A stretch of 64,000 bases of DNA from Paraburkholderia phenoliruptrix (GCF_902859825.1 NZ_CADIKB010000022.1:52393-116392), one strand, 5' to 3'; shown: positions 50,522 through 58,814, numbered from the stretch's first letter. Notes: generated from the sequence alone by a model not told the origin. Numbers and translations are program-made.

Positions 50522-51745
50522 TCAGTGCGCTGCCCACTGGATGGTCGAAATATCAATGCCGTCCTGATGCATTTCCCACAGCGGCGACAGATCGCGCAGC
50601 TTGGCAATTTTCGTCTTCAGCAGATTGATCACGTAGTCCACGTCCTGCTCGGTCGTGAAGCGGCCCACCGTGAAGCGGATCGAGCTGTGCGCGAGTTCGT
50701 CGTTACGCCCGAGTGCGCGCAATACATACGACGGTTCGAGCGACGCCGACGTGCACGCCGAACCCGACGACACTGCCACGTCCTTCACCGCCATGATCAG
50801 CGATTCGCCTTCGACGAAATTGAAGCTGATGTTCAGGTTGTGCGGCACACGCTTTTCCATGTCGCCGTTCACATACACTTCTTCGATCTCCGACAGGCCG
50901 CGCAGCAAACGGTCGCGCAGCATGCGAATGCGCTCGTTTTCGGTGGCCATTTCTTCGCGCGCGATGCGAAACGCCTCGCCCATGCCGACGATCTGGTGCG
51001 TGGCCAGCGTGCCCGAACGCATGCCGCGCTCGTGACCGCCGCCGTGCATCTGCGCTTCGATGCGCACGCGCGGCTTGCGGCGCACGTACAGCGCGCCGAT
51101 GCCCTTCGGACCATACGTCTTGTGCGCCGAGAAGGACATGAGGTCGACCTTCAGCTTTTGCAGATCGATATCGATCTTGCCGGTGGCCTGCGCCGCGTCC
51201 ACGTGGAAAATGATGCCCTTTTCGCGGGTGATGTCGCCGATCGCCTCGATGTCCTGAATCACGCCGATTTCGTTGTTCACCGACATGACCGACACGAGAA
51301 TCGTGTCCGGGCGGATCGCCGCCTTGAACTTTTCCAGGTCGATCAGACCGTCTTCCTTCACGTCCAGATAGGTGACTTCGAAGCCTTCGCGCTCCAGCTC
51401 GCGGCAGGTGTCGAGCACGGCCTTGTGCTCGGTCTTCACCGTGATGATGTGCTTGCCCTTGCTCTTGTAAAAGTGCGCCGCGCCCTTGATGGCGAGGTTG
51501 TCCGACTCCGTCGCGCCCGAGGTCCAGATGATTTCGCGCGGATCGGCGTTCACCAGCGCCGCGACGTTCTCGCGCGCTTCCTCGACCGCGCGCTCCGCCG
51601 TCCAGCCATACGAATGGCTGCGCGACGCGGGGTTGCCGAACTGCTCGCGCAGATACGGAATCATCTTGTCCACCACGCGCGGATCGACCGGGGTCGTGGC
51701 GCTGTAGTCCATGTAAATGGGCAGGTGGGGAATCTCGTTGTTCAT
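50522..51745 (-). CDS. iscS: Cysteine desulfurase IscS
   Basis: IscS is the pyridoxal-phosphate enzyme that takes sulfur from cysteine for cluster and tRNA thiolation. The 407-residue protein has the PLP lysine in MSFSAHKTYGPKGIG, the catalytic cysteine in SGSACTSASLEPSYV and the start IYMDYSATTPVDPRV. GGAG lies six bases before the ATG. It follows iscR by 72 bp, the normal order. Confidence 0.98.
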   Translation of the reverse strand: MNNEIPHLPIYMDYSATTPVDPRVVDKMIPYLREQFGNPASRSHSYGWTAERAVEEARENVAALVNADPREIIWTSGATESDNLAIKGAAHFYKSKGKHIITVKTEHKAVLDTCRELEREGFEVTYLDVKEDGLIDLEKFKAAIRPDTILVSVMSVNNEIGVIQDIEAIGDITREKGIIFHVDAAQATGKIDIDLQKLKVDLMSFSAHKTYGPKGIGALYVRRKPRVRIEAQMHGGGHERGMRSGTLATHQIVGMGEAFRIAREEMATENERIRMLRDRLLRGLSEIEEVYVNGDMEKRVPHNLNISFNFVEGESLIMAVKDVAVSSGSACTSASLEPSYVLRALGRNDELAHSSIRFTVGRFTTEQDVDYVINLLKTKIAKLRDLSPLWEMHQDGIDISTIQWAAH

Positions 51746-51817
51746 CTATCGCTCCGGGGGACGTCGTGTGCTCTGGCTTCTGAATTCGTTCGCGCTGCGG
51801 TCATGCCGCGCCGCGTC

Positions 51818-52348
51818 TTACGAACCGGCCATATTGAAAACGGAATTGGGACCTTTCGGCGCGACGCGGACCGGCTCCACCGCCGGCGCCTCGCTGCGCC
51901 TGTCGCGCAAAACCGCGGGTGCGCCTTCGCGCGAACGCTGCTGATCGACCAGATCTTTCAGCGAGACCGAATCCAGGTACTCGACCATTTTCTGGTTCAG
52001 CGTGGACCACAGCTCATGGGTCATGCAATGGCCGTCGTGCTGCTTCGTGCCTTCGCACGAGCCCTTGCCGCCGCATTGCGTGGCGTCGAGCGGCTCGTCC
52101 ACCGCAATGATGATGTCGGCCACCGTCACGTCTTCGGGACGGCGCGCGAGATTGTAGCCGCCGCCCGGTCCGCGCACGGACTCGACGATTTCATGACGAC
52201 GCAGCTTGCCAAACAGCTGCTCGAGGTACGACAGGGAGATGTGTTGGCGCTGGCTGATACCCGCAAGCGTCACCGGGCCCTGCTCCTGGCGCAAAGCCAG
52301 GTCGATCATCGCCGTGACGGCGAACCGGCCTTTCGTGGTGAGTCTCAT
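51818..52348 (-). CDS. iscR: Fe-S cluster regulator IscR
   Basis: IscR is a Rrf2-family repressor that senses the Fe-S state with a [2Fe-2S] cluster and represses its own isc operon. The 176-residue protein has the N-terminal winged helix (MRLTTKGRFAVTAMIDLALR) and ligands C92, C98, C108 and H111. The last two are four residues further on than in E. coli (C104, H107), through a small insertion in the loop. The C-terminal tail is about 12 residues longer. Two type-1-like IscR sites overlap the promoter (52366-52417). Confidence 0.96.
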   Translation of the reverse strand: MRLTTKGRFAVTAMIDLALRQEQGPVTLAGISQRQHISLSYLEQLFGKLRRHEIVESVRGPGGGYNLARRPEDVTVADIIIAVDEPLDATQCGGKGSCEGTKQHDGHCMTHELWSTLNQKMVEYLDSVSLKDLVDQQRSREGAPAVLRDRRSEAPAVEPVRVAPKGPNSVFNMAGS

Positions 52349-52365
52349 ATGTATGGGGAACCGCT

Positions 52366-52390
52366 ATTCTCGACAAGTTTTGTCAAGTAT
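52366..52390 (-). promoter_or_regulatory. Candidate IscR type-1 operator, promoter-proximal
   Basis: The minus strand starts ATACTTGACAAAAC and ends TTGTCGAGAAT, agreeing with about 20 of 25 positions of the E. coli type-1 consensus. It overlaps the predicted -10 and start point of iscR. Confidence 0.65.
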
Positions 52391-52413
52391 AAATACATGA
52401 GCGATTTAGTCAA
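52386..52413 (-). promoter_or_regulatory. Predicted iscR promoter
   Basis: On the minus strand, TTGACT (52408-52413) and TATACT (52386-52391) stand 16 bp apart, a good sigma-70 promoter about 38 bp upstream of the iscR ATG. Both hexamers lie inside the IscR-like sites. Confidence 0.7.
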
Positions 52414-52417
52414 GTAT
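52393..52417 (-). promoter_or_regulatory. Candidate IscR type-1 operator, promoter-distal
   Basis: The minus strand starts ATACTTGACTAAAT, a perfect left half of the type-1 consensus, and ends GCTCATGTAT; about 22 of 25 positions agree. It covers the -35 hexamer. Confidence 0.7.
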
Positions 52418-52480
52418 CCCTGCCGCGATTCGGGTCATTGCCTTGCACGCCGCGGCGCCCTTTGCAGCGGCGCGGACAAC

Positions 52481-52978
52481 CTAGCCCATCAATTGGGGGC
52501 GGAGTGCCGCGATGAGGCCGCGGCAGGCCGCCTCGCACTGGTCCAGTACCTGTTCGAAACCTTCCGCGCCGCCGAAATAGGGATCGACGACCTCGCGGGC
52601 GCCGCTCCAGCGCTCGTCGCTTTCCGGCACGAACTCCATCAGAAGGCGGATCTTGTCCTGCTGCTCCGGCGGGCACACGAGCCGCAGCGCGGCGACGTTC
52701 TTGTCGTCCATCGCGATCAGCAGGTCGAAGCGGTCGAAGTCGATGTCCGCGATCTGGCGCCCCCGCAGCGCCGCGAGGTCATACCCGCGGCCACGTGCGG
52801 CGTGCTGCGCGCGCTCGTCCGGTGGCTGGCCGATATGCCAGTCGCCGGTGCCGGCCGAGTCGATCAGAATGCGCTCCGCAAGCTTCGCTTCTTCGACGAG
52901 ACGGCGCATCACGCCTTCCGCGGTCGGCGAACGGCAGATGTTCCCGAGGCAGACAAAGCAGATGGACACAGTTTTCAT
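52481..52978 (-). CDS. Low-molecular-weight protein tyrosine phosphatase
   Basis: The 165-residue protein has the catalytic P-loop C-x5-R at residues 10-16 (CLGNICRSP) and the general acid in DPYFGG near residue 132, normal for the family. Such enzymes act on tyrosine-phosphorylated proteins, often kinases of capsule synthesis, or on other phosphate esters; the substrate here is unknown. The open frame continues 18 codons upstream, but MKTVSICFVCLGNICRS is the usual start. It lies 132 bp upstream of iscR on the same strand, a position it commonly holds in beta-proteobacteria. Confidence 0.93.
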   Translation of the reverse strand: MKTVSICFVCLGNICRSPTAEGVMRRLVEEAKLAERILIDSAGTGDWHIGQPPDERAQHAARGRGYDLAALRGRQIADIDFDRFDLLIAMDDKNVAALRLVCPPEQQDKIRLLMEFVPESDERWSGAREVVDPYFGGAEGFEQVLDQCEAACRGLIAALRPQLMG

Positions 52979-53141
52979 CGAAGGCTTCTTGTCGCGCTCT
53001 GGCGCGCAGTGAAGTGCGAAGGACGGCAACAACGCGACGTCCGCCGCGCGGTGCCGCGATTATACAAAGGCGCGCAAAATCGCGCCGGACGGGCTGCGCG
53101 GCATTCACCGCGGGCTGCGGCGGTTTGGGGCTCCGACGAAT

Positions 53142-53381
53142 TCACGACGCTTGCGGCAGCGGCAGCGCCGTAACCGCGCGCAACGGCTTTGCCGCGGCGG
53201 ATGAGGCATCGTCGATCATGCCGTACGATACCGCCCGCGCGAGTTCCGCGGTCAATTGGTCGGCGGCGAGCGGAGCCTGCGCGCCGCGCGCCGCGACGTC
53301 GTCGGAAATCTGCAGATACCCTGCCGCCGCGAGTCCCGCGACGAGTGCGAGAGGCCAGTACACCGCTATTGTCTTTTTCAT
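53142..53381 (-). CDS. Small exported protein, unknown
   Basis: The 79-residue protein has an N-terminal hydrophobic segment (MKKTIAVYWPLALVAGLAAA) that looks like a signal anchor or signal peptide, then an Ala/Leu-rich hydrophilic part. I do not recognise it. A start 12 codons upstream (53415-53417) is possible. It stands alone between the phosphatase gene and a plus-strand lipoprotein gene. Base composition looks like the neighbours, so it is probably real but could be an overprediction. Confidence 0.55.
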   Translation of the reverse strand: MKKTIAVYWPLALVAGLAAAGYLQISDDVAARGAQAPLAADQLTAELARAVSYGMIDDASSAAAKPLRAVTALPLPQAS

Positions 53382-53649
53382 GATGTCGTTCTTCCAGAGG
53401 ATGGCTAGCCAGCTCATCGCTCACTATGCCCATCACGAATGCTATAGAAAACGACAATCAGGAAAAACCCGCTGCGGCGCGAAACAGCGTTGCCTCAAAT
53501 GGAACAGTGAGGGATGCGAGCCGCATGGGCGCCCGGCCCCGCTCTGCCTGGCACGAAAAATAAGTCCTTACAAAAGCATACAAAGCTCGCGCGACAGATG
53601 CGCATAATTGCGGTCTCATAGCTATGAAACCTTCTGCCTCGGGCTTGAA

Positions 53650-54171
53650 ATGAAACGCTTTGCACCCCTTGCCGGTGTTGCCGCCGCCGCAGTCACTGCT
53701 CTGCTGGGCGGCTGTGCCGTCTATCCGGACGGCACCCCAATGTACAGCAACGGCTACAGCACGTACGACAGCTACGACGCGTACGGCGTGCCGGTCGTCC
53801 CGCAGACCAACGTCTATATGGGCTATAGCAATTATTACGGTCCCGGCTATTACGACGGTCCGGGGCACTACTACGGGCCGGGTCCGGGGTATCGGGGCTA
53901 TCCGGGGCGCCCGTATCACGACGGGGACAACGGCAATCGCGGCGGAAACGGCGGCTGGCATGGTCAGCCGAGCGGCGGTCCACCGCCGCAGGGCGCGGTG
54001 GCGGGTCCACGCGGACCCAGCGGATCGAATGCACCGCGGCCGGGCGCCGCACCTCCGCCGGCGCCGGCACCCGCGCCGCAGGCGGGCGGGGGTGGCGGCA
54101 GCCGCGGCGGTGGTGCTCCGGTGGCAAGAGGGTATCCGAATCGGCCCTCGGGCGGACCGACGGATCATTGA
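53650..54171 (+). CDS. Gly/Pro/Tyr-rich lipoprotein, unknown
   Basis: The 173-residue protein has a lipoprotein signal peptide (MKRFAPLAGVAAAAVTALL) with lipobox LGGC. The mature part starts AVYPDGTPMYSNG, is rich in Tyr, Gly and Pro with repeated YG/YYGPG elements, and ends in a proline- and glycine-rich tail. It belongs to the loose group of YXPV/Gly-rich envelope proteins common in Burkholderiaceae; function unknown. The ATG at 53650 directly precedes the signal peptide. It has no clear operon partners. Confidence 0.8.
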   Translation: MKRFAPLAGVAAAAVTALLGGCAVYPDGTPMYSNGYSTYDSYDAYGVPVVPQTNVYMGYSNYYGPGYYDGPGHYYGPGPGYRGYPGRPYHDGDNGNRGGNGGWHGQPSGGPPPQGAVAGPRGPSGSNAPRPGAAPPPAPAPAPQAGGGGGSRGGGAPVARGYPNRPSGGPTDH

Positions 54172-54308
54172 GACGGCGCTTCAGTGGCGTGCAGCAGACG
54201 CGTGCTGTAGTGGCGCACGGCGCTGTGCATCGAGGCGCGTACCAAGGCAAAGTTCGCGACACTCCTAGCAAGACCGCCGCAGTTGCGCCCACCAGCCGGC
54301 CCTCAGTT

Positions 54309-55724
54309 TCAGCCAATATGGCTGCGCTGAGCGGCGTATAACTCCCTGAACGTGCGGCCCACCGGCGCGGGCATGTCGCGCGTGTCGGTCCAGCCGGCGC
54401 CGCCCAAAGGCAGCTTCGCAATCGAACGGCTTTTGCCGCCCATGCGCTCCAGCACCCTGACGGCGAGCTTCGTGACAAGCGCATAAGCGTCCGGATGCAT
54501 CGCCAGAAAGCCCCATACGGCGAGGCCGGCCCGCTCCTTCCATGGACGCAGCCGCCGTTCGACCTGCTTCTCGCGCAACTTGCGCAGCAGGTCGGATAAC
54601 GGAATGCCCACCGGACACACGCTGTTGCACTCGCCGCATAGGGTGGCCGCTTGCGGCAGGTCCAGCGCCTTGTCCAGTCCGACATAGCTCGGCGTCAACA
54701 CAGAGCCCATCGGGCCCGGATACACCCAGCCATAAGCGTGGCCGCCCACCTTCTGATATACCGGGCAATGATTCATGCACGCGCCGCAGCGGATACAGCG
54801 CAGCATCTCCTGAAAATCACCGCCGATGAGCCCGGTGCGCCCGCCGTCGACGAGCACCACATACATATGCTCCGGCCCGTCCTGGTCGCCCTCGCCTCGC
54901 GGGCCGGTCAGCACGGAAAAATAGTTGGACGTGGTCTGACCCGTCGCCGAGCGCGGCAACAGGCGCATGGCTGTCGCAAGGTCCTCGAGCGTGGGCAACA
55001 CTTTCTCGATGCCCGTCACGGCAACATTCACGCGCGGCATGACCGTGCACATGCCTTCGTTGCCCTCGTTGGTGACGAGCACGACGGAGCCGGTCTCCGC
55101 GATCACGAAGTTGCCGCCCGTCACGCCCATGTCCGCGCTCATGAAGTGCGGCCGCAGCACCTGCCGCGCTTCGAGCGTCATGTCCGGAATCTCGGTGAGA
55201 CGCGGCCGGCCATGCGTTTTGGCGAAGAGGTCGGCAATCTCGTCCTTATCCTTATGGACGACCGGCGCGATGATGTGGCTCGGCGGCTCGTTGCCGTTGA
55301 TCTGCAGAATGTATTCGCCGAGATCGGTCTCGATGGATTGCACGCCCAGTTGCCCGAGCACTTCGTTCAGGCGCATTTCCTCGGTGACCATCGATTTCGT
55401 CTTGATCACCTTCCTGACCTCGTGCCGGCGGGCAATGTCGCCGACGAGCCGCGCGGCTTCCTGCGTGGTCTCCGCAAACAGCACCGTAACGCCGCGCCGG
55501 GTCGCTTCGCGCTCGAAGGTCTCGAGCCACACGTCCAGGTTTTCCAGCGCGCGGTTACGGCGCTCCTTGAGCGCGGCGCGCGTGGCCGGGAAGTCGATGG
55601 CCGTCAGCGCCGCGGCGCGCGCCGACACGAACTTCGTGGAAAGCTTGGTCAGGTTCTGCTGCAGCCGCTGGTCGGCAAGCTTCTGACCGGCGCGCGCCTT
55701 GAACTGCATCGATTGGATTTGCAT
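54309..55724 (-). CDS. lutB: Lactate utilisation protein B (LutB, Fe-S protein)
   Basis: LutB is part of the LutABC L-lactate oxidation system. The 471-residue protein has an N-terminal LUD/DUF162 domain (SMVTEEMRLNEVL, GNFVIAETGSVVLVTNEGN) and a C-terminal ferredoxin-like part with CIRCGACMNHCPVYQ and CGECNSVCPVGIPL, which bind two [4Fe-4S] clusters. GAGGGA precedes the ATG. It follows lutA by 10 bp. lutC, usually next, is not present: the DNA beyond it belongs to the plus-strand lipoprotein gene. Confidence 0.93.
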   Translation of the reverse strand: MQIQSMQFKARAGQKLADQRLQQNLTKLSTKFVSARAAALTAIDFPATRAALKERRNRALENLDVWLETFEREATRRGVTVLFAETTQEAARLVGDIARRHEVRKVIKTKSMVTEEMRLNEVLGQLGVQSIETDLGEYILQINGNEPPSHIIAPVVHKDKDEIADLFAKTHGRPRLTEIPDMTLEARQVLRPHFMSADMGVTGGNFVIAETGSVVLVTNEGNEGMCTVMPRVNVAVTGIEKVLPTLEDLATAMRLLPRSATGQTTSNYFSVLTGPRGEGDQDGPEHMYVVLVDGGRTGLIGGDFQEMLRCIRCGACMNHCPVYQKVGGHAYGWVYPGPMGSVLTPSYVGLDKALDLPQAATLCGECNSVCPVGIPLSDLLRKLREKQVERRLRPWKERAGLAVWGFLAMHPDAYALVTKLAVRVLERMGGKSRSIAKLPLGGAGWTDTRDMPAPVGRTFRELYAAQRSHIG

Positions 55725-55734
55725 GGCGATTCCC

Positions 55735-56457
55735 TCACACGTCGCCGGCCAGCACCTGCGCGATATGCAGCACGCGCGTGGCGGTATCGCCGGTGCGCCT
55801 CAGGCGCCCTTCTATATTGAGCATGCAGCCGAGATCGCCGAGCACCACCGCGCCGGCGCCGCTCTCGCGGATGTTGGCGCATTTTTCGTCGACGATCGCC
55901 GTGGAAATGTCGCCGTACTTGACCGCAAAGGTGCCGCCGAAGCCGCAGCAATGCTCGCAGCCCTTCATTTCCGTCACCGCCACGCCCACCTGCGCGAGCA
56001 GTTCGCGCGGCTGCGCCTTCACGCCAAGCTCGCGCAGCCCGGAACACGAATCGTGATAGGTCACCTTGTCGGAGAACTCGCCCGGCTGCAACTGCACCTT
56101 CGCCACGTTGACAAGGAAGTCGGTCAGCTCGAAGACCTTGGCGCGCAACCGGCCGAAGCGGTTCATCAGCTCGGGATCGTCGGCGAAAAGATCGCCGTAA
56201 TGCGCGCGAATCATGCCGCCGCACGAGCCTGACGGCACCACGACATAGTCGAACTGCTCGAACTCGCGCAGGGTTTTCTCGGCCAGGTCGCGGGCAATGC
56301 GCCGCTCGCCCGAGTTGTACGCGGGCTGGCCGCAGCAGGTTTGCGCAGGCGGCACCACCACATCAAAACCGGCGCCTTCGAGCAGCTTGATCACCGAAAA
56401 ACCGATTTCGGGCCGCATCAGGTCGATCAGGCAGGTGACGAACAATCCGACTCGCAT
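55735..56457 (-). CDS. lutA: Lactate utilisation protein A (LutA, CCG-domain Fe-S protein)
   Basis: LutA has two CCG domains, typical of heterodisulfide-reductase-like subunits, and works with LutB to oxidise L-lactate to pyruvate. The 240-residue protein starts MRVGLFVTCLIDLMRPEIGF, has CCGQPAYNSG and CCGFGGTFAVKYGD, and CSGLRELGV between. GGAGGG lies just before the ATG; the upstream open frame is not meaningful. It is divergent from the IclR-type gene, with an intergenic repeat near both starts. Confidence 0.94.
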   Translation of the reverse strand: MRVGLFVTCLIDLMRPEIGFSVIKLLEGAGFDVVVPPAQTCCGQPAYNSGERRIARDLAEKTLREFEQFDYVVVPSGSCGGMIRAHYGDLFADDPELMNRFGRLRAKVFELTDFLVNVAKVQLQPGEFSDKVTYHDSCSGLRELGVKAQPRELLAQVGVAVTEMKGCEHCCGFGGTFAVKYGDISTAIVDEKCANIRESGAGAVVLGDLGCMLNIEGRLRRTGDTATRVLHIAQVLAGDV

Positions 56458-56484
56458 GAGCCCTCCTCCGGGAAAACGTCCCTG

Positions 56485-56503
56485 ATTATCCGCTGTTTGG
56501 CGC
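56485..56503 (+). promoter_or_regulatory. 19-bp repeat, lutA-proximal copy (candidate operator)
   Basis: ATTATCCGCTGTTTGGCGC lies 28 bp upstream of the lutA ATG. It matches the copy at 56602-56620 at 17 of 19 positions. Confidence 0.55.
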
Positions 56504-56593
56504 ACAATACCAACGCCCGGAAGGCATAGGACGAATGCGCGTGCAAATTCGAGGCGCGGCTCCAACTGCGTTCGCTTTTTTCACGATACGAGA

Positions 56594-56599
56594 TACAAT
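56594..56599 (+). promoter_or_regulatory. Candidate -10 of the IclR-type gene
   Basis: TACAAT lies 38 bp upstream of the IclR-type ATG, with a poor TTCGCT hexamer 17 bp before it. The operator-like repeat starts three bases further downstream. Confidence 0.45.
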
Positions 56600-56601
56600 C
56601 A

Positions 56602-56620
56602 ATTTTCCGCTGTTTGACGC
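56602..56620 (+). promoter_or_regulatory. 19-bp repeat, iclR-proximal copy (candidate operator)
   Basis: ATTTTCCGCTGTTTGACGC lies directly downstream of the TACAAT box, over the expected transcription start, a good place for autorepression. Confidence 0.55.
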
Positions 56621-56637
56621 GTCAATTGATCCCTCTT

Positions 56638-57453
56638 ATGAGCGACACGAACCCGGATCCCAAAACCTCGATCCAGGTGATCGAACGCATGATGCGCCTG
56701 CTCGACGCACTCGCGGCGCATAGCGACCCGGTCAGCCTGAAAGAACTCGCCATCCGCACGGAGCTGCATCCGTCCACCGCGCACCGTATCCTGAACGATA
56801 TGGTGATGTGCCGCCTCGTCGACCGCTCCGATCCCGGTACCTACCGGCTCGGCATGCGCCTGCTCGAACTCGGCAATCTCGTGAAGGCGCGGCTGTCCGT
56901 GCGCGACGCAGCGCTTACGCCGATGCGCGAGCTGCATCGCCAGACGGGCCAGACCGTGAACCTCTCGGTGCGTCAGGGCGACGAAATCGTCTACATCGAA
57001 CGCGCCTATTCCGAGCGTTCGGGCATGCAGGTGGTGCGGGCTATCGGCGGGCGGGCGCCGCTGCATCTGACCTCGGTGGGCAAACTCTTTCTCGCCGCCG
57101 ACGAATCCACCCGCGTGCGCGCCTACGCAACGCGCACGGGCCTCTCGGGCCACACGCAAAACAGCATCACCGATCTCGCCAAGCTCGAGCGCGAACTGTC
57201 GCATGTGCGCCAGCAAGCCTGCGCGCGCGATAACGAGGAGCTGGAGCTGGGCGTGCGCTGCATCGCCGCGGGCATTTACGACGACACCGGCAAGCTGGTC
57301 GCCGGTTTGTCGCTCTCGGCGCCCGCTGACCGCCTGCAGGATTCCTGGCTCGGTCAGCTCAGCCAGACCGCGCTGGTCATTTCGGAGGCGCTAGGCTATC
57401 GGCCGCAAGCTTCGCAGGATCATGGCCGGCATCATCCGAATTCGCACGCGTGA
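56638..57453 (+). CDS. IclR family transcriptional regulator
   Basis: The 271-residue protein has an N-terminal winged helix-turn-helix (about residues 13-70, IQVIERMMRLLDALAAHSDP, then SLKELAIRTELHPSTAHRIL) and a C-terminal IclR effector domain (QTVNLSVRQGDEIVYIERAY, LHLTSVGKLFLA). The ligand is not known; being divergent from lutAB, lactate or a related acid is a reasonable guess. The ATG at 56638 gives the family start; an upstream start at 56614 is less likely. A terminator follows at 57492. Confidence 0.92.
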   Translation: MSDTNPDPKTSIQVIERMMRLLDALAAHSDPVSLKELAIRTELHPSTAHRILNDMVMCRLVDRSDPGTYRLGMRLLELGNLVKARLSVRDAALTPMRELHRQTGQTVNLSVRQGDEIVYIERAYSERSGMQVVRAIGGRAPLHLTSVGKLFLAADESTRVRAYATRTGLSGHTQNSITDLAKLERELSHVRQQACARDNEELELGVRCIAAGIYDDTGKLVAGLSLSAPADRLQDSWLGQLSQTALVISEALGYRPQASQDHGRHHPNSHA

Positions 57454-57491
57454 CGCGTGAGGCGCACGGCAAATCGCAGCGCCTGAGAAGC

Positions 57492-57519
57492 AAAAAGCCC
57501 CGCGTATGCGGGGCTTTTT
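57492..57519. terminator. Intrinsic terminator, bidirectional
   Basis: AAAAAGCCCCGC (57492-57503) pairs with GCGGGGCTTTTT (57508-57519) around GTAT, between the IclR-type gene and the convergent peptidase gene. Confidence 0.9.
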
Positions 57520-57574
57520 ATTTGCCGCGGCGGCCTTAGACAAGCGACCGCGCGCGCAACACGTCAGCACGCGT

Positions 57575-58750
57575 TCAGGTGCCCGGGCCGCTCGCATCGG
57601 CGCTCGTAATACGCGGCTGATCGCCACCGTTGTCGAGCCACGTGCGCAGGCGCGTCGCATCCGCGAAACGCGAGTACTTGCCCGACGAATCGAGCAGCAC
57701 CATCACCATCGGCCGGCCGTGAATGTTGGCTTGCATCACAAGGCATTCACCCGCTTCGTTGATGAAGCCGGTCTTTTGCAGGCCGATGTCCCACGTCGGG
57801 TTGCGCACCAGCGCATTCGTGCTGTTGTACGCCAGCGTGCGCTTGCCGGTGTAGACCTCGTAGCTGTGATCCGTCGAGAACTTGCGAATCAACGGATACT
57901 GATACGCCGCGTTCACCATCTTCACGAGATCGCGCGCGCTCGACACGTTCTGGCTCGTCAAACCGGTCGGGTTTTCAAAGTGCGTGTCGGTCATGCCGAG
58001 TTGCCGCGCTTTGGCGTTCATCGCCGCGAGGAAAGCCGGGCGGCCGCCCGGGTAGTAGCGCGACAGCGCCGCCGCGGCGCGGTTTTCCGACGCCATCAGC
58101 GCGATATGCAGCATGTCTTCGCGCGAGAGCACCGAGCCGACCGACAGGCGCGAGCCGGTGTTCTTCTCGTAGTCGCGGTCTTCGTCCGTCACTTCGAGCT
58201 GGTCGGACATCGGCTCTTTCGAATCGAGCACGACCATCGCGGTCATCAGCTTGGTGATGGACGCGATGGGCACGACGGCGCGCGAGTTCTTGTCGAAGAG
58301 CGGCTCGCCGGTGTTCTGGTCGACCACGTACGCGACGCTCGAGCGCAACATCAGCGCGTCGGGCGTCTCGTGAAGGCCGAACGCCTGGCCGACGCTCGGC
58401 TGGCGCGGCTCATACGCGACGCGCCGCATCACCGAGTGATGACGGCCGTTCGAGGTATAGGTCACGCGCTTGCGCTTGACGCTCGCGCGGGGCGCGTCGT
58501 CTTCCGCGGCTGCGCTCTTCGCGACCTGGCCGGCTTTCGCAGCCTTGCCCGATACCTTGGCGGCAGCGGCGGGCTTCTTGCCGGCCTTGGCGTGCTTCGA
58601 GGTTTTTGCGGCTGCGGCCGGTGTCGCGGCAAAAGTGCTCACTGGCGTGGCAAGCGCCGCCGCAAGGACCATGGAGGCGGCTACCGACAGCGCGGTGCTG
58701 CGCGCCGCGCCGTGGATCACTTTCAGCGACGAAAACATGTCGGTTTTCAT
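57575..58750 (-). CDS. pbpG: D-alanyl-D-alanine endopeptidase/carboxypeptidase (S11 family, PBP7-like)
   Basis: The 391-residue protein trims or cleaves peptidoglycan cross-links in the periplasm. After a signal peptide and an Ala/Lys-rich region of about 100 residues it has the S11 active-site motifs S-x2-K (VVPIASITKLMTAM), SEN (ASENRAAAAL) and KTG (LQKTGFINEAG). It resembles E. coli PBP7 more than DacA, because no C-terminal amphipathic anchor is seen. The ATG at 58748-58750 is chosen; the longer frame begins with a TTG. A good promoter lies at 58786-58814. Confidence 0.88.
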   Translation of the reverse strand: MKTDMFSSLKVIHGAARSTALSVAASMVLAAALATPVSTFAATPAAAAKTSKHAKAGKKPAAAAKVSGKAAKAGQVAKSAAAEDDAPRASVKRKRVTYTSNGRHHSVMRRVAYEPRQPSVGQAFGLHETPDALMLRSSVAYVVDQNTGEPLFDKNSRAVVPIASITKLMTAMVVLDSKEPMSDQLEVTDEDRDYEKNTGSRLSVGSVLSREDMLHIALMASENRAAAALSRYYPGGRPAFLAAMNAKARQLGMTDTHFENPTGLTSQNVSSARDLVKMVNAAYQYPLIRKFSTDHSYEVYTGKRTLAYNSTNALVRNPTWDIGLQKTGFINEAGECLVMQANIHGRPMVMVLLDSSGKYSRFADATRLRTWLDNGGDQPRITSADASGPGT

Positions 58751-58785
58751 GGGTGTTCTGTAGGGAGCGGCGAGAGGTTTCCGCA

Positions 58786-58814
58786 AGTGTAGTAAAACAA
58801 CGAAAAATTAGCAA
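58786..58814 (-). promoter_or_regulatory. Predicted pbpG promoter
   Basis: On the minus strand, TTGCTA (58809-58814) and TACACT (58786-58791) are exactly 17 bp apart, giving a leader of about 29 nt before the ATG. Confidence 0.6.
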
